From positions 20,242,479-20,306,478 of the forward strand of contig OV277861.1 in assembly GCA_922989275.2 (NCBI GenBank): DNA of 64,000 nt. The letters run 5' to 3'. The translations under genes and the position numbers were made by a program. The notes below the pieces were generated by a model. The model was not told the DNA's origin. It worked only from the letters and a program-made list of their open reading frames with translations, and made no database searches. The first letter of the stretch is position 1; each line of letters starts with the position of its first letter. Shown one piece after another: positions 9,880 to 20,344 of the stretch. The stretch comes from Gari tellinella. Lineage: Eukaryota > Mollusca > Bivalvia > Cardiida > Psammobiidae.

Positions 9880-10305
9880 TTTACTCCATAGCCTGCTTCA
9901 CTTTCAGCCTGCTTTAAGCTACAATCTGATAGGATATAGAAAATATTTCTTTTGGTACATGTTTATGACTTTATAAAGTTGAGCTACAATGTATTTTCTT
10001 CTGTGGAGGAATAAATCAAATGCGTTAACCCTTTACCCCATAGAAGCGACTTTTAGCGAATCTGATTTATTCCTCTGCTGAAGAAAATAGTTCCAATTTA
10101 ATCAGTCATGAATATATATAATAGGGAAAATTTTCAATATATTCTAGCACAGGATAGCTTAAAGCAGGCTGAAAGTAAAGCAGAATGCGCCTTAAGCGCA
10201 TTCTGCTTTACTTTCAACCTGCTTTAAGTAGTAACCTATTTTCAATTCTAGAAATAGGCTATCAGGTAAAGGGTTAAAGGGCGCTTCTATGGGGGAAAGG
10301 GTTAA
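9880..10305. repeat. TTAA-1 MITE containing a second TTAA-1 copy (10025-10277)
   Basis: The outer copy is recognisable from CTTTACTCCATAGCC to ATCAAATGCG, then TTAA; the inner complete copy occupies 10025-10277 (TTAACCCTTTACCCCATAG to GGTAAAGGGTTAA). The outer copy resumes with AGGGCGCTTCTATGG and ends AAAGGGTTAA at 10305. Confidence 0.75.
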
Positions 10306-10353
10306 CTGTTTTGCTACATTGTTTGCAAATATTTTCAGACAAAATAGAAAGGT

Positions 10354-10574
10354 TTAACCCATTTTGTGCCTAGTGTGCCATAAAAGGGACATGGGCAAAC
10401 AGTGTAGCCTCTGATCAGACGCCACATAATGATGCGGCTGATCAGTCTACACTGTTTGCAGATAGAAATTTCAATATAAAACACAAATTTTTTTAGACCA
10501 GACACCCCTTATATAAAAAATGGACTCATCCAATATATAAGCATGGAAGAATCCACTTGGCACAAATGGGTTAA
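10354..10574. repeat. TTAA-4 MITE
   Basis: TTAACCCATTTTGTGCCTAG left and GGCACAAATGGGTTAA right. Centre is a core B relative (GCAAACAGTGTAGCCTCTGATCAGACGCC). Confidence 0.75.
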
Positions 10575-11100
10575 GTTTCTTCTCATACATTCATTGTTTA
10601 GTTATTTTTACCAATACATAATTATGCACTTATATTTTCTGGTAGCTGGACAATTATTTTCTCAAAATGACTGATATTTATGTATTGAATGATATAATCA
10701 TGTAGTCTCTTTTATTAATTTAGTTAGCATTGAAGTGCTTCGTACATGTTCTGATTGAGATATTGGTGAACTTGTTGAAAAGAAATGTTTTTTCTTTTAT
10801 GCTAAGCAGTGAATTATAGAGTTTTCTCAGTAGATTATAATGTTATAATCTACAGTGAATTATAACTTTTCGGAATAATTTTTTTTCCGGGATTTTTTAT
10901 TGGCTTTGACTTCTTTTTAATTTGAATATGCCATAAACGATTACTTTTGTGCCGCAAGTGCAGTTTACTACGCCTTCACAATGATACTTAGTCTGGAACG
11001 CTTTGATTTTGAGAGGCTCCATATGGGGTATTTGATATGGCCAAAGTGATTAATCGACGTATTTGTATTATTATTTCTCTGTTCAAAGCATAAAAGAAAT
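10575..11100. other. AT-rich spacer, nothing recognised
   Basis: No convincing exon, RNA gene or inverted repeat seen, apart from a short local repeat TAGATTATAATG/TATAATCTA at about 10832-10855. Confidence 0.45.
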
Positions 11101-11101
11101 A

Positions 11102-11259
11102 GAATAATCGTTTGTTTCAGTGTAGGATGGGGTTTTCTTTCAACTCGTGAAAAGCAAGGGTTATATTTTCACTCGTGGCTTCGCCACTCGTGAAAATATA
11201 ACCTTGCTTTTCACTCGATGAAAGAAATTCCCATCTTACACTGAAACAAACAATTATCC
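11102..11259. repeat. fold-back inverted repeat with CACTCGTGGC centre
   Basis: Arms ATAATCGTTTGTTTCAGTGT... and ...ACACTGAAACAAACAATTAT pair over about 75 bp. The centre is GAAAATATAACC complements around ACTCGTGGCTTCGCCACTCG. No coding frame. Confidence 0.75.
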
Positions 11260-11315
11260 TCTATATTCCGAGCAGAATCCATTTGACACCCATGATAATT
11301 AATGTCTGTTCTCTA

Positions 11316-11566
11316 TTAACACATTGAGTCCTAGCGATGAGTATACTCGTCATTAAAAAACCATATACCTGTCAAGAGTACACTTGTCCTGTGCAAACAA
11401 TGTAGACCCTGATCAGAGGACTCTTTAAGGAGCCCTCTGATCAGGGTCTTTACTCTTTGTCTTTTTGTAAAATATTGATAAAATCTACCCTAATTATTCA
11501 AGAATGGACTAGATTTAATTGTAAACTGGAATTGTCCATTTTACGTTTCAGGGGTGAATGAGTTAA
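11316..11566. repeat. TTAA-2 MITE
   Basis: TTAACACATTGAGTCCTAGC left and GGGTGAATGAGTTAA right, core B at about 11395-11460 with a few mismatches. A further decayed TTAA-3-like core follows at about 11612-11675. Confidence 0.75.
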
Positions 11567-11719
11567 ATTGGATTAACCTTTATCATGCTAAATCTTAACT
11601 GACTAACAATTGCAAGCAGTTGAGATCCAGATCAGCTGTCTGATCAGACATCTAATCAGGATCTAAACTGTTTACTACTCCATATTAATGTTTCTATGTG
11701 AAAATACCCCCAAACTACA

Positions 11720-11926
11720 CAGGAAAACCTCTATATTATGATCACTAAATTGTGTTAATTATTAGGTAATTAGGACAGGTGGCTGCTTGAAGTGAGGACA
11801 GTAAAACAGAAAGCTCCTGAAGGAGCTTTCTGTTTTACTGTCACCTTGCTTGCTTTAAGCTATCACCTGTCTTTTTTACAACCAATTAGCCTTCTTTTTT
11901 GTGGTTTTGATATAGAGGTTTTACTG
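11720..11926. repeat. TA-1 MITE
   Basis: CAGGAAAACCTCTATATTAT left and ATAGAGGTTTTACTG right. Hairpin AGTAAAACAGAAAGCTCC/GGAGCTTTCTGTTTTACT lies at the centre. Confidence 0.75.
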
Positions 11927-11934
11927 TATTAATA

Positions 11935-12204
11935 TTAACCCTTTCCCCCATAGAAGCGCCTTTTAGGGAATATGATTTATTCTTCCGCTGAAGAAAATAG
12001 TTCCAATTTAATCAGTCATGAATGTCTATTATAGGGAACGTTTTCTATATTCTAGCACAGGAAAGCTTAAAGTAGGCTGAAAGCTTAAAGTAGGCTGAAA
12101 GTAAAGCAGAATGCGCCTTAAGGCGCATTCTGCTTTACTTTCAACCTGCTTTAAGTAGTCACATATCTTCAATACTAGAAATAGGCTATCAGGTAAAGGG
12201 TTAA
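11935..12204. repeat. TTAA-1 MITE with 17-bp internal duplication
   Basis: TTAACCCTTTCCCCCATAG left and GGTAAAGGGTTAA right. The left core arm carries a tandem duplication (AGCTTAAAGTAGGCTGAA repeated at about 12063-12095). Confidence 0.8.
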
Positions 12205-12427
12205 GGAGGTGTTCTTTCTCATATAGATTATGTCGTTTTGTGTATTACATGTAATGATATCTGTGGGGGAATTGAAATTGATTTTGTATTTCGTGGTTCA
12301 TGGGATCTGGATTTCAACTACATGTATAATCAAGTGAGATAAATTCTGTAGTGTGTATGATTACCCAAGAATTTCATATACATAGATCAATGGTACACTG
12401 GTATTCTCATTTAAAGCAGCCCAATTA

Positions 12428-12827
12428 TTAACCCTTTACTGAGCAACCGGTGTTGAAAGATATTTTTTTGTTTTGTTAACCCATTACCCCATAAATAAGC
12501 CTTTTTATGCCTTTCATTTATTCCTCCACTGAAGAAAATAGTTTCACAATACAAGTTTACATTGTATACAGTAATGAATATGTACCGTAAGAAATATTTT
12601 CTATATCCTAGCAAATGGTAGCTTAAAGCAGGAGAAAAGTAAAGCAGAATGCGCCTTCTGCTTTACTTTCAACCTGCTTTAAGTAGTCACCTGTCTTCAA
12701 TTCTAGTGGTCACCTGTCTTCAATATTAGAAAATGGCTATGGTGTAAAGGGTGTAATTGGAACTATATTTTTCATTGGAGGAATAAATAAGAGGCGTTAA
12801 AGGGCGTATTTATGGGGTAATGGGTTA
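12428..12827. repeat. nested TTAA-1 MITEs
   Basis: An outer left end (TTAACCCTTTACTGAGC) is followed at about 12477 by another complete left end (TTAACCCATTACCCCATAAA). A core A hairpin spans 12615-12680, a duplicated AGTGGTCACCTGTCTTCAA follows, and two right ends are seen (GTGTAAAGGG near 12750 and GTAATGGGTTAA near 12825). Confidence 0.6.
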
Positions 12828-13105
12828 AAGCTCAAAATAATGGGGAGTATTGAAATACTAAAATCTGTATGCCTCCACCAAACATAATGTTGTAACTGCT
12901 CATTAGAATCACCTCTTTGTCACAACATAGTGTTTAGTGGACACATATCAAAAACAGCATTAGAAATTTGTAACATACCCCTTCTATATCCACAGCCCTG
13001 TTACGTTAGTTGAGATATTTGTACACTTATCGGAGATTGTTATAGAATGAAGATTTGATATTAAATAGTTTAGATAATAATAATGCACAAGTCGTTTGTT
13101 TTCTC

Positions 13106-13319
13106 TTAACCCTTAGCCTGCCACTCACGACTATAGCTCCATATGCAAACAGCTTGGATCCGGATGAGACGCCGAGTAACTCGGCGTCTCATCTGGATCC
13201 AAGCTGTTTGACACTCGGACAATATTTTCAGCAATTTTGAGCAACTTTGAAGCACTTTGAAACTTGAAGCAGACGAGAAATATAGCAGACGACAATTTAT
13301 TTGGCGGGCTAAGGGTTAA
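13106..13319. repeat. TTAA-3 MITE, subfamily with CTTAGCCTGCC ends
   Basis: TTAACCCTTAGCCTGCCACT left and GGCGGGCTAAGGGTTAA right. Perfect hairpin GCTTGGATCCGGATGAGACG...GTCTCATCTGGATCCAAGC. Nearly identical to 51572-51775. Confidence 0.85.
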
Positions 13320-13379
13320 TAATTTCCTCTCTAATTTGTATTTGCCCTTAAATTACTATTTCCCCAATAGCCAATGGCA

Positions 13380-13615
13380 AGGCTCCATAGTCTGTTTCTA
13401 GTTTTGGAGACAGGTTATCACTTAAAGCAGGTTGAAAGTAAAGCAGAATTCTCTCAAAGAACCACTCTGCTTTTTTAAGGGCATTCTGCTTTACTTTCAG
13501 CCTGCTTTAAGCTTTTATCTGGAAAAAATACTTGAAATATGATAATGGATTCATTGCCAGGGACTGCTTTTCTCAGTGTAGGAATAATAAGCAGCATTAA
13601 TGGAGAAATGGGTTA
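13380..13615. repeat. TTAA-1 MITE lacking a clear left terminus
   Basis: Starts at GGCTCCATAGTCTGTTTCTAG and ends GAGAAATGGGTTAA. The core A region carries an insertion with an extra CTCTGC repeat. Confidence 0.6.
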
Positions 13616-13815
13616 AATCAAAATGCTGGAGCTTTCGGCTTACTTTCAACAAATTTTAATCTATCAACTTCAACAACAACATTGAGTATAGACCTCATAC
13701 TGCAGATATTGTCATGAGGAATTATACAGGACAACTTACTATTACGACCATAAACAAGAGTTGTCAGAGAGACAACAAAGCTCGCCATCGGCACATTTAG
13801 AAACTTAAAAGCACA

Positions 13816-16200
13816 CTCAAGGTCACCGAGTTCAACCTTTTTGCCTGCATGGAAAGGTCTTGTCCATATACACATGAAAATCAAATACATGTATGAAGTT
13901 ACACCTCAGGGGACATAGGAAATATCAGCATTTTTTTAAACCTAAACACAGATTTCGAAACCTTAACCCTGGATCTTAGTTCAAGGTCAAGGTCACAGGG
14001 GTCCAAATTTTTCTGTGCATGGAAAGGTCTTGTCCATATACACATACACACACATACCAACTATGAAAGCAACCCTCAAGGGACATAGAAGTTATAGGCA
14101 TTTTTCGAAACCTAAACACAGATTTCGAAACCTAAACGCGGGCCCTAAGTTCAAGGTCAAGGTCACAGGGGTCCAAATTTTTCTGTGCATGGAAAGGTCT
14201 TGTCCATATACACACACATACCAACTATGAAAGCAATACCTCAAGGGACATAGAAGTTATAGGAATTTTTCGAAACCTAAACACAGATTTCGAAACCTAA
14301 ACGCAGGCCTTTAGTTCAAGATCAAGGTCACAGGGGTCCAAATGTTTCTGTGCATGGAAAGGTCTTGTCCATATACACACATATACCAACTAGCAATACC
14401 TCAAGGGACATAGAAGTTATAGGCATTTTTCGAAACCTAAACACAGATTTCGAAACCTTAACGCGGGTCCTAAGTTCAAGGTCAAGGTCACAGGGGTCCA
14501 AATTTTTCTGTGCATGGAAAGGTCTTGTCCATATACACACACACACCAACTATGAAAGCAATACCTCAAGGGACATAGAAGTTATAGGCATTTTTCGAAA
14601 CCTAAACACAGATTTCGAAACCTAAACGCTGGCCCTTAGTTCAAGGTCAAGGTCACAGGGGTACAAATTTTTCTGTGCATGAAAAGGTCTTGTCCATATA
14701 CACACACATACCAACTATGAAAGCAATACCTCAAGGGACATAGAAGTTATAGGCATTTTCGAAACCTAAACACAGATTTCGAAACCTAAACACGGGCCCT
14801 TAGTTCAAGGTCAAGGTCACAAGGGTCCAAATTTGTCTGTGCATGGAAAGGTCTTGTCCATATACACACACATACCAACTATAAAAGCAATACCTCAATG
14901 GACATAGAAGTTATAGGCATTTTTCGGAACCTAAACACAGATTACGAAACCTAAACGCGGGTCCTAAGTTCAAGGTCAAGGTCACAGGGGTCCAAATATT
15001 TCTGTGCATGAAAAGGTCTTGTCCATATACACACACATACCAACTATGAAAGCAATACCTCAAGGGACATAGAAGTTATAGGCATTTTCGAAACCTAAAC
15101 ACAGATTTCGAAACCTAAACACGGGCCCTTAGTTCAAGGTCAAGGTCACAAGGGTCCAAATTTGTCTGTGCATGGAAAGGTCTTGTCCATATACACACAC
15201 ATACCAACTATAAAAGCAATACCTCAATGGACATAGAAGTTATAGGCATTTTTCGGAACCTAAACACAGATTACGAAACCTAAACGCGGGTCCTAAGTTC
15301 AAGGTCAAGGTCACAGGGGTCCAAATATTTCTGTGCATGGAAAGGTCTTGTCCATATACACACACATACCAACTATGAAAGCAATACCTCAAGGGACATA
15401 GAAGTTATAGGCATTTTTCGAAACCTAAACACAGATTTCGAAACCTAAACGCGGGCCCTAAGTTCAAGGTCAAGGTCACAGGGGTCCAAATTTTTCTGTG
15501 CATGGAAAGGTCTTGTCCATATACACACACATACCAACTATGAAAGCAATACCTCAAGGGACATAGAAGTTATAGGCATTTTTCGAAACCTAAACACAGA
15601 TTTCGAAACCTAAACGCTGGCCCTTAGTTCAAGGTCAAGGTCACAGGGGTCCAAATTTTATTGTGCATGGAAAGGTCTTGTCCATATACACACACATACC
15701 AACTATGAAAGCAATACCTCAAGGGACATAGAAGTTATAGGCATTTTTCGAAACCTAAACACAGATTTCGAAACCTAAACGCTGGCCCTAAGTTCAAGGT
15801 CAAGGTCACAGGGGTCCAAATTTTTCTGTGCATGGAAAGGTCTTGTCCATATACACACACATACCAACTATGGGCATTTTTCGAAACCTAAACACAGATT
15901 TCGAAACCTAAACGCGGGCCCTAAGTTCAAGGTCAAGGTCACAGGGGTCTAAATTTTTCTGTGCATGGAAAGGTCTTGTCCATATACACACACATACCAA
16001 CTATGAAAGCAATACCTCAAGGGACATAGAAGTTATAGGCATTTTTCGAAACCTAAACACAGATTTCAAAACCTAAATGCTGGCCCTAAGTTCAAGGTCA
16101 AGGTCACAGGGGTCTAAATTTTTCTGTGCATGGAAAGGTCTTGTCCATATACACACACATACCAACTATGAAAGCAATACCTCTACAAGGGACATAGAAG
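13816..16200. repeat. 165-bp tandem repeat array, about 15 units
   Basis: Units contain, in order, CAAGGTCAAGGTCACAGGGG, TGTGCATGGAAAGGTCTTGT, CCATATACACACACATACC, GGGACATAGAAGTTATAGGC and two CGAAACCTAAAC blocks. Marker GGAAAGGTCTTG recurs at 14021, 14191, 14356, 14516, 14681, 14845, 15010, 15174, 15339, 15504, 15669, 15834, 15966 and 16132, that is about 165 bp apart with one unit shortened to 132 bp. A two-unit block is duplicated (14681-15009 and 15010-15338). Open frames inside are products of the repeat. Confidence 0.95.
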
Positions 16201-16326
16201 TTATAGACATTTTCTTAAAATTGTTTACGCCGTTCACGACAACGACGACGACAACAAGGACGACGACGACTACACCGGGGGTATTGCAATAGCTCGTCAT
16301 GTACTTCGTACAGGCGAGCTAAAAAG
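16201..16326. repeat. unique 3' tail of the 165-bp array, (GAC)n-rich
   Basis: After the last unit the sequence changes to an ACGACGACGACAACAAGG-type stretch and ends ATAGCTCGTCATGTACTTCG...GGCGAGCTAAAAAG. This looks like the tail of a dispersed repeat from which the array expanded; the family is not identified. Confidence 0.5.
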
Positions 16327-16339
16327 TGTTATTAGGTGT

Positions 16340-16458
16340 TTACGCCAGGTGACTGAAGGAGCTTTCTGTTTTAAAGTCACCTTGCTTTAAGCTGTCACCT
16401 GTCCTTTCAATAATCAATTAGCCTTCGTTTAAGTGGTCATAATAGAAATGTTTAACTG
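16340..16458. repeat. TA-1 MITE, right half only
   Basis: Begins in the core arm (GGAGCTTTCTGTTTTAAAGT) and ends AGAAATGTTTAACTG followed by TA. Confidence 0.6.
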
Positions 16459-16793
16459 TATATTCCATGGTCTGCAGAAAAATCTTGCCTCTGTTCTAAA
16501 GAAAGCATTTCTGTCCTGTGTTCATTATCATGGACCTCTCTGCCTGTGGTTTGCCCCGAGCAGAGAGGTTTGCGGCGAGAGGTTGGGTAGAGTTCGTGTT
16601 AATGAACACAGGGCTGGTGTTTAGGTTACATGCAGTTGGCTGCTTAAAGCAGGATGAAAAAAAGCAGAAATCTCCAAAAGGAGCTTCCTGCTTCACTGTC
16701 ATCCTGCTTTTCATGAGCTTTCTGCTTTTTCACACCACAAAGAAGTATTTTTTTCTCAATAAAACTAACAACATAAGACTTCAAAGTATATAT

Positions 16794-17310
16794 GAGCCGT
16801 GCCATGACAAAACCTGCCTTATTGCATTGCATCATTGTACAGACCAAGCATTGTTGTCATCCCAGGCTCTGTATCTAAGCTTGGTCCACACTGCCAAAAA
16901 ACGTATAATATTATAATGCTGCTAAATATAATTCTTTAGATGCATGTGGGTGTTAACCCTTTACCTGATAGCCTATTTCTAGTACTTAAGATAGGTGACT
17001 ACTTAAAGCAGGTTGAAAGTAAAGCAGAATGCGCCTTAGGGCGCATTCTGCTTTACTTTCAGCCTGCTTTAAGCTATCATGTGCTATAATATAGAAAATA
17101 TTCCCTATAATACATATTCATTACTGATTAAATTGGAACTATTTTCTTCAGCGGATGAATAAATCATATCCGCTAAAAGGCGCTTCTATTGGGGAAAGGG
17201 TTAATTAAACAGTGTAGATCAAGACTGGTTGCCACGACTTTGACGCTGTGGCTGGCCTTGATCTACACTGTTTGCAATGTAATAAGTCAGGTTTTATTGC
17301 GGCACGGCTC
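16794..17310. repeat. GAGCCGTGCCATGAC element split by a TTAA-1 MITE
   Basis: Left GAGCCGTGCCATGACAAAAC; right GGTTTTATTGCGGCACGGCTC. The interior holds AAACAGTGTAGATCAAGACTGG...CCTTGATCTACACTGTTTGC. The host is interrupted by the TTAA-1 copy at 16953-17204. Confidence 0.7.
16953..17204. repeat. TTAA-1 MITE nested in GAGCCGTGCC element
   Basis: TTAACCCTTTACCTGATAG to GGGGAAAGGGTTAA with perfect core A (GCGCCTTAGGGCGC centre). Confidence 0.8.
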
Positions 17311-17442
17311 ATGTCTATTTATAATGCATTCATTCTTAGCTTGTGTTTGATAACCCTTTCATCACTAACAACATTTAAAACTTTTGTTTAAAGAAAACCC
17401 AGTGTTCAGCAGACCTCACTCCTAAAGCTTTGAAAGGTTTCA

Positions 17443-17684
17443 TTAACTCTTTCCTCCATAGGCAATAAAAAATGGTCTATTCACGCCTATAATGTCCAAA
17501 AGTGCTGACTCAGATCAGACAACGCATTGATGTGGTGTCTGATCTGAGTAAGCACTGTTTGCTAACAGGATTTCTATCAAAAACTAAATGAAAATAAAAA
17601 TTTATATCAGGCACCCTTCAAATGAAAAATGGACCTATCCAATATATAAGCATAGAGGATCCACTTGGCATAAAATGGGTTTAT
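17443..17684. repeat. TTAA-4 MITE, partly decayed
   Basis: TTAACTCTTTCCTCCATAGG left and CTTGGCATAAAATGGGTTTA right. Palindrome GACTCAGATCAGACAACGC...GTGTCTGATCTGAGTAAGC. It ends about 25 bp from the stop codon of the B-box gene, so it lies in that gene's 3' flank or 3' UTR. Confidence 0.65.
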
Positions 17685-17708
17685 ATAGTTCAACAGCATT
17701 TATCAACA

Positions 17709-18860
17709 TCACACTAGCAGGAAAGTCTGCATAGTTTTACTGTCCATCTTCGATTGAATCAACAATATGTTCTCAGAGAAAGCCAGGCCACATGGATTGG
17801 ACAGCCCATCATTGCTGCATAGAAGCACCCCTAGATCTTCTCCAGTTGGTGATATCTGATGGACAGTGTCTGAATCATAGTCCACCACAAAGATATTATC
17901 ACAGTCATCTGTGGTGATATTTCTCGGATCAGTCAGCTCTCTCCGATCCTTGAAGACAAAGTTGATATTTCCGTCCGTGTCGATGCAGGTGACGGAATGA
18001 GCTTCCACGTCTGATATAACAATGTTCTGCCCTCCTCTGATAGAGCAGAGATACCAGGGAGCTCTGATCTTGATATTACTGGTGAGTTTATTGAACAGGC
18101 GTAGAATGTTTCCGAACTTGTCGAGCAGCTGGATCTCAAACTTTCCCTTGTGTTTTACGCTGACCGCCACACAGTTGTCTTTCAGTGAGGCCACACCAAA
18201 GCACTCTCCCTCCACCTTGATTGTAAGACTATATTGTATTTCTCTACAATCAGCCTTAAACTCATGTACACCTCTAATGTGAGCTTCTGTGACAAAGAAC
18301 TTGCAGCCATCACTCAGGGAAGCACTCAAGTCCCACGGTTCTTTCTTCATTGGAAAGAGAGACAAACACTTATAATGTTTATTAAACAGTTTCAAGTTTT
18401 TATTGTTTGCATCAGCAAGGATAATATATCCGTCCTCTAGAAAGATACAAGCACAGATAAAACTTTTACGATAATCTGTGCTTACTTGGACTTTGAGCTC
18501 TGCACTTTTTTTCACATTTTTGGCCACACTGTTGATGACTGACTGGCGATTCTCACTCTGGTGAATGTAGTCAATGGATGCTCGACCTGTGGCCACCATG
18601 CTTAGATTACTTCTCCTAGAATGGCTCTGATCATGAGGTTTGTCTCTCCTCATAGAGTGTCTGTATCGTTCTAAGAACTGGTCACCTACCACCAGTCCAT
18701 GGTTGAGTGTCATCAGGGTGTCCTCATGCTGCTTGGCACACTTCTGGCAGAAAAACTCCCCACACACTTTACAGAAGCCATGGGCATTCACAATCAGCTT
18801 GAACTTGATACACTTGGTACAGAATAGATCAGGAAAACTTGGTGTACCCCTCTCCGTCAT
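17709..18860 (-). CDS. RING-less B-box zinc finger / beta-propeller (TRIM2/3/71-like) protein
   Basis: A single-exon coding region of 383 residues, stop TGA at 17709-17711. Near the N-terminus (about 12-60) lies a zinc-binding B-box-like pattern: CTKC, then CKVC, CQKC, QHE and NHG histidines. A Ser/Arg-rich, charged linker follows (about 75-140), and then repeated beta-strand units to the C-terminus (FICACIFLEDGYIILADANN, KNLKLFNKHYKCLSLFP, NIVISDVEAHSVTCIDTDGN, PRNITTDDCDNIFVVDYDSD), which fit a six-bladed NHL/TolB-like propeller. There is no RING finger and no clear long coiled coil. In the family, propellers bind protein or RNA partners and B-boxes mediate assembly; without a RING, ubiquitin-ligase activity is not expected. 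I placed the start at the ATG of MTERGTPSF, just before the B-box. The open frame extends 31 codons further upstream, but that stretch contains a strong splice acceptor. Related bivalve proteins start at a comparable position (from memory). Confidence 0.8.
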   Translation of the reverse strand: MTERGTPSFPDLFCTKCIKFKLIVNAHGFCKVCGEFFCQKCAKQHEDTLMTLNHGLVVGDQFLERYRHSMRRDKPHDQSHSRRSNLSMVATGRASIDYIHQSENRQSVINSVAKNVKKSAELKVQVSTDYRKSFICACIFLEDGYIILADANNKNLKLFNKHYKCLSLFPMKKEPWDLSASLSDGCKFFVTEAHIRGVHEFKADCREIQYSLTIKVEGECFGVASLKDNCVAVSVKHKGKFEIQLLDKFGNILRLFNKLTSNIKIRAPWYLCSIRGGQNIVISDVEAHSVTCIDTDGNINFVFKDRRELTDPRNITTDDCDNIFVVDYDSDTVHQISPTGEDLGVLLCSNDGLSNPCGLAFSENILLIQSKMDSKTMQTFLLV

Positions 18861-18914
18861 GATTCTTCTGTTAGTTCCAGGGACTATGTGTGTCAGCCGT
18901 CTGGGCGAGTAGGG
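18861..18914 (-). other. probable 5' UTR part of the B-box gene exon, after a splice acceptor
   Basis: On the minus strand TGCCTTTTTCATTTCCACAG immediately precedes base 18914, an excellent polypyrimidine tract and AG. This suggests that the exon begins at 18914 and that an upstream non-coding exon exists. The alternative is that translation begins at an upstream in-frame ATG and no intron is present. Confidence 0.5.
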
Positions 18915-19017
18915 CTGTGGAAATGAAAAAGGCATTTCTCCAATATAACACACTCACTCCTTCATACAATAAAAACGTTATATCATTAGCATTAATTATG
19001 CTGATGTCTAGGTTAGT

Positions 19018-20336
19018 ACTCTACAGTCCTAGAAGTATGCCTTTTTCTAGTTCTAGTTTCTAGTTAGTAAACTATTTCATCAGGATTATGACGTTTTCTA
19101 TTGGTCTAGTTTAGAACAATATACCCCAGGAATATGCTACTGTCTTGTTCCGTACACTATATCCTCAGGAATATGGCTTCATTTAGTCTAGTGCTATGTC
19201 ATTAGGCCTATGCTTTGTCTGGCTTAATATACTATATCCTAAATATCATGTTTGGTCTAGTTTAGTGCACTATGTCTTAAGGATAAAGATTTTTCTAATT
19301 TAGTACACTGTATCCTTCTAATTTAGTACACTGTATCCTAAGGATTATGCATTTGTCTAGTTCAGTATACAAAATCCTAAGGATTATGCCTTTGTCAAGT
19401 CCAGTACACTATATCCTAGGGATTATGCTGCTGTCTACTTAAGTACATTATTATTATTATTGTTTCCTAAGGGTTATTTCTTTTGTCCTAAGTTTGGTAC
19501 ACTATATCCTAAGGTTTATGCTCTTGTCTAGTTTGGTACACTATAATATCCTACGGATTATGCTTTTGTCTAACTTGGTACACTATAATATCCTATGGAT
19601 TATGCTTTTGTCTAGTTTGGTACGCTATAATATCCTTATGGATTATGCTTTTGTCTAGTTTGGTACACTATAATATCCTAAGGTTTCTACTCTTGTCTAG
19701 TTTGATACACTATATTTCCTATGGCTTATGCTTTTGTCTAGTTTGGTACACTATATATCCTATGGATTATACTTTGGTCTAGTTTGGTACAATATATCCT
19801 AAGGTTTCTGCTTTTTTCTAGTTTGGTACACTATATATCCTATGTATTATGCTTTTGTCTAGTTTGGTACACTATATATCCTATGGATTATGCTTTTGTA
19901 TAGTTCGGTACACAATATCCTAAGGATTATGTGGCTATCAAATTTGGTACACTATATCCTATGGATTATACTTTTGTATAGTTTGGTACACTATATATCC
20001 TATGGATTATGCTTATGTATAGTTCAGTACACAATATTCTAAGGATTATGTGGCTGTCTTGTTTGGTACACTATATCCTTAGGAGTATGTTGCTATCTAG
20101 ATTAATACACTGCTTGGTCGGCATCGGTCTTTCATATTATCTAACATTTTACTTTCAGTATTATATTTCTGTCCTGTTTAGTACACTATATCTTCAGGAT
20201 TTTGCTGTTAGTATTAGTACACTATTAATCATGAGGGTTATATTTCTGTCTAGTTTAGTACACTATTAAGGATTATGTAACATAAGTTGTGTACTGTACA
20301 CTATATCCTAAATAGTATGTTGCTTTCTAGATTGGT
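19018..20336. repeat. ~41-bp AT-rich minisatellite, roughly 30 units
   Basis: Units read like TTTGGTACACTATATCCTA + AGGATTATGCTTTTGTCTAG, with spacing of 39-43 bp (for example GTTTGGTACA at 19531, its relative at 19573, then 19615). Divergence is highest at both edges and lowest in the middle (19500-19900). It lies directly upstream of the B-box gene, probably in its first intron or promoter region. Confidence 0.9.
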
Positions 20337-20344
20337 ACCAGTCA

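Noticed and set aside
13816..16200. CRISPR-like regular array
   Set aside because: Units are contiguous with no unique spacers, and the host is eukaryotic.
14015..16292. Repeated open frames with HGKVLSIYTHIP-like sequence
   Set aside because: They recur with the 165-bp tandem unit and break where units vary; not a protein family.
16433..16916. Overlapping open frames on both strands around a hairpin
   Set aside because: They cross an inverted repeat (GTCCTGTGTTCATTA / TAATGAACACAGG) and a core A-like hairpin; no coding signature.
18022..18912. Plus-strand open frames antisense to the B-box gene
   Set aside because: Shadows of the minus-strand gene; no domain or start context.
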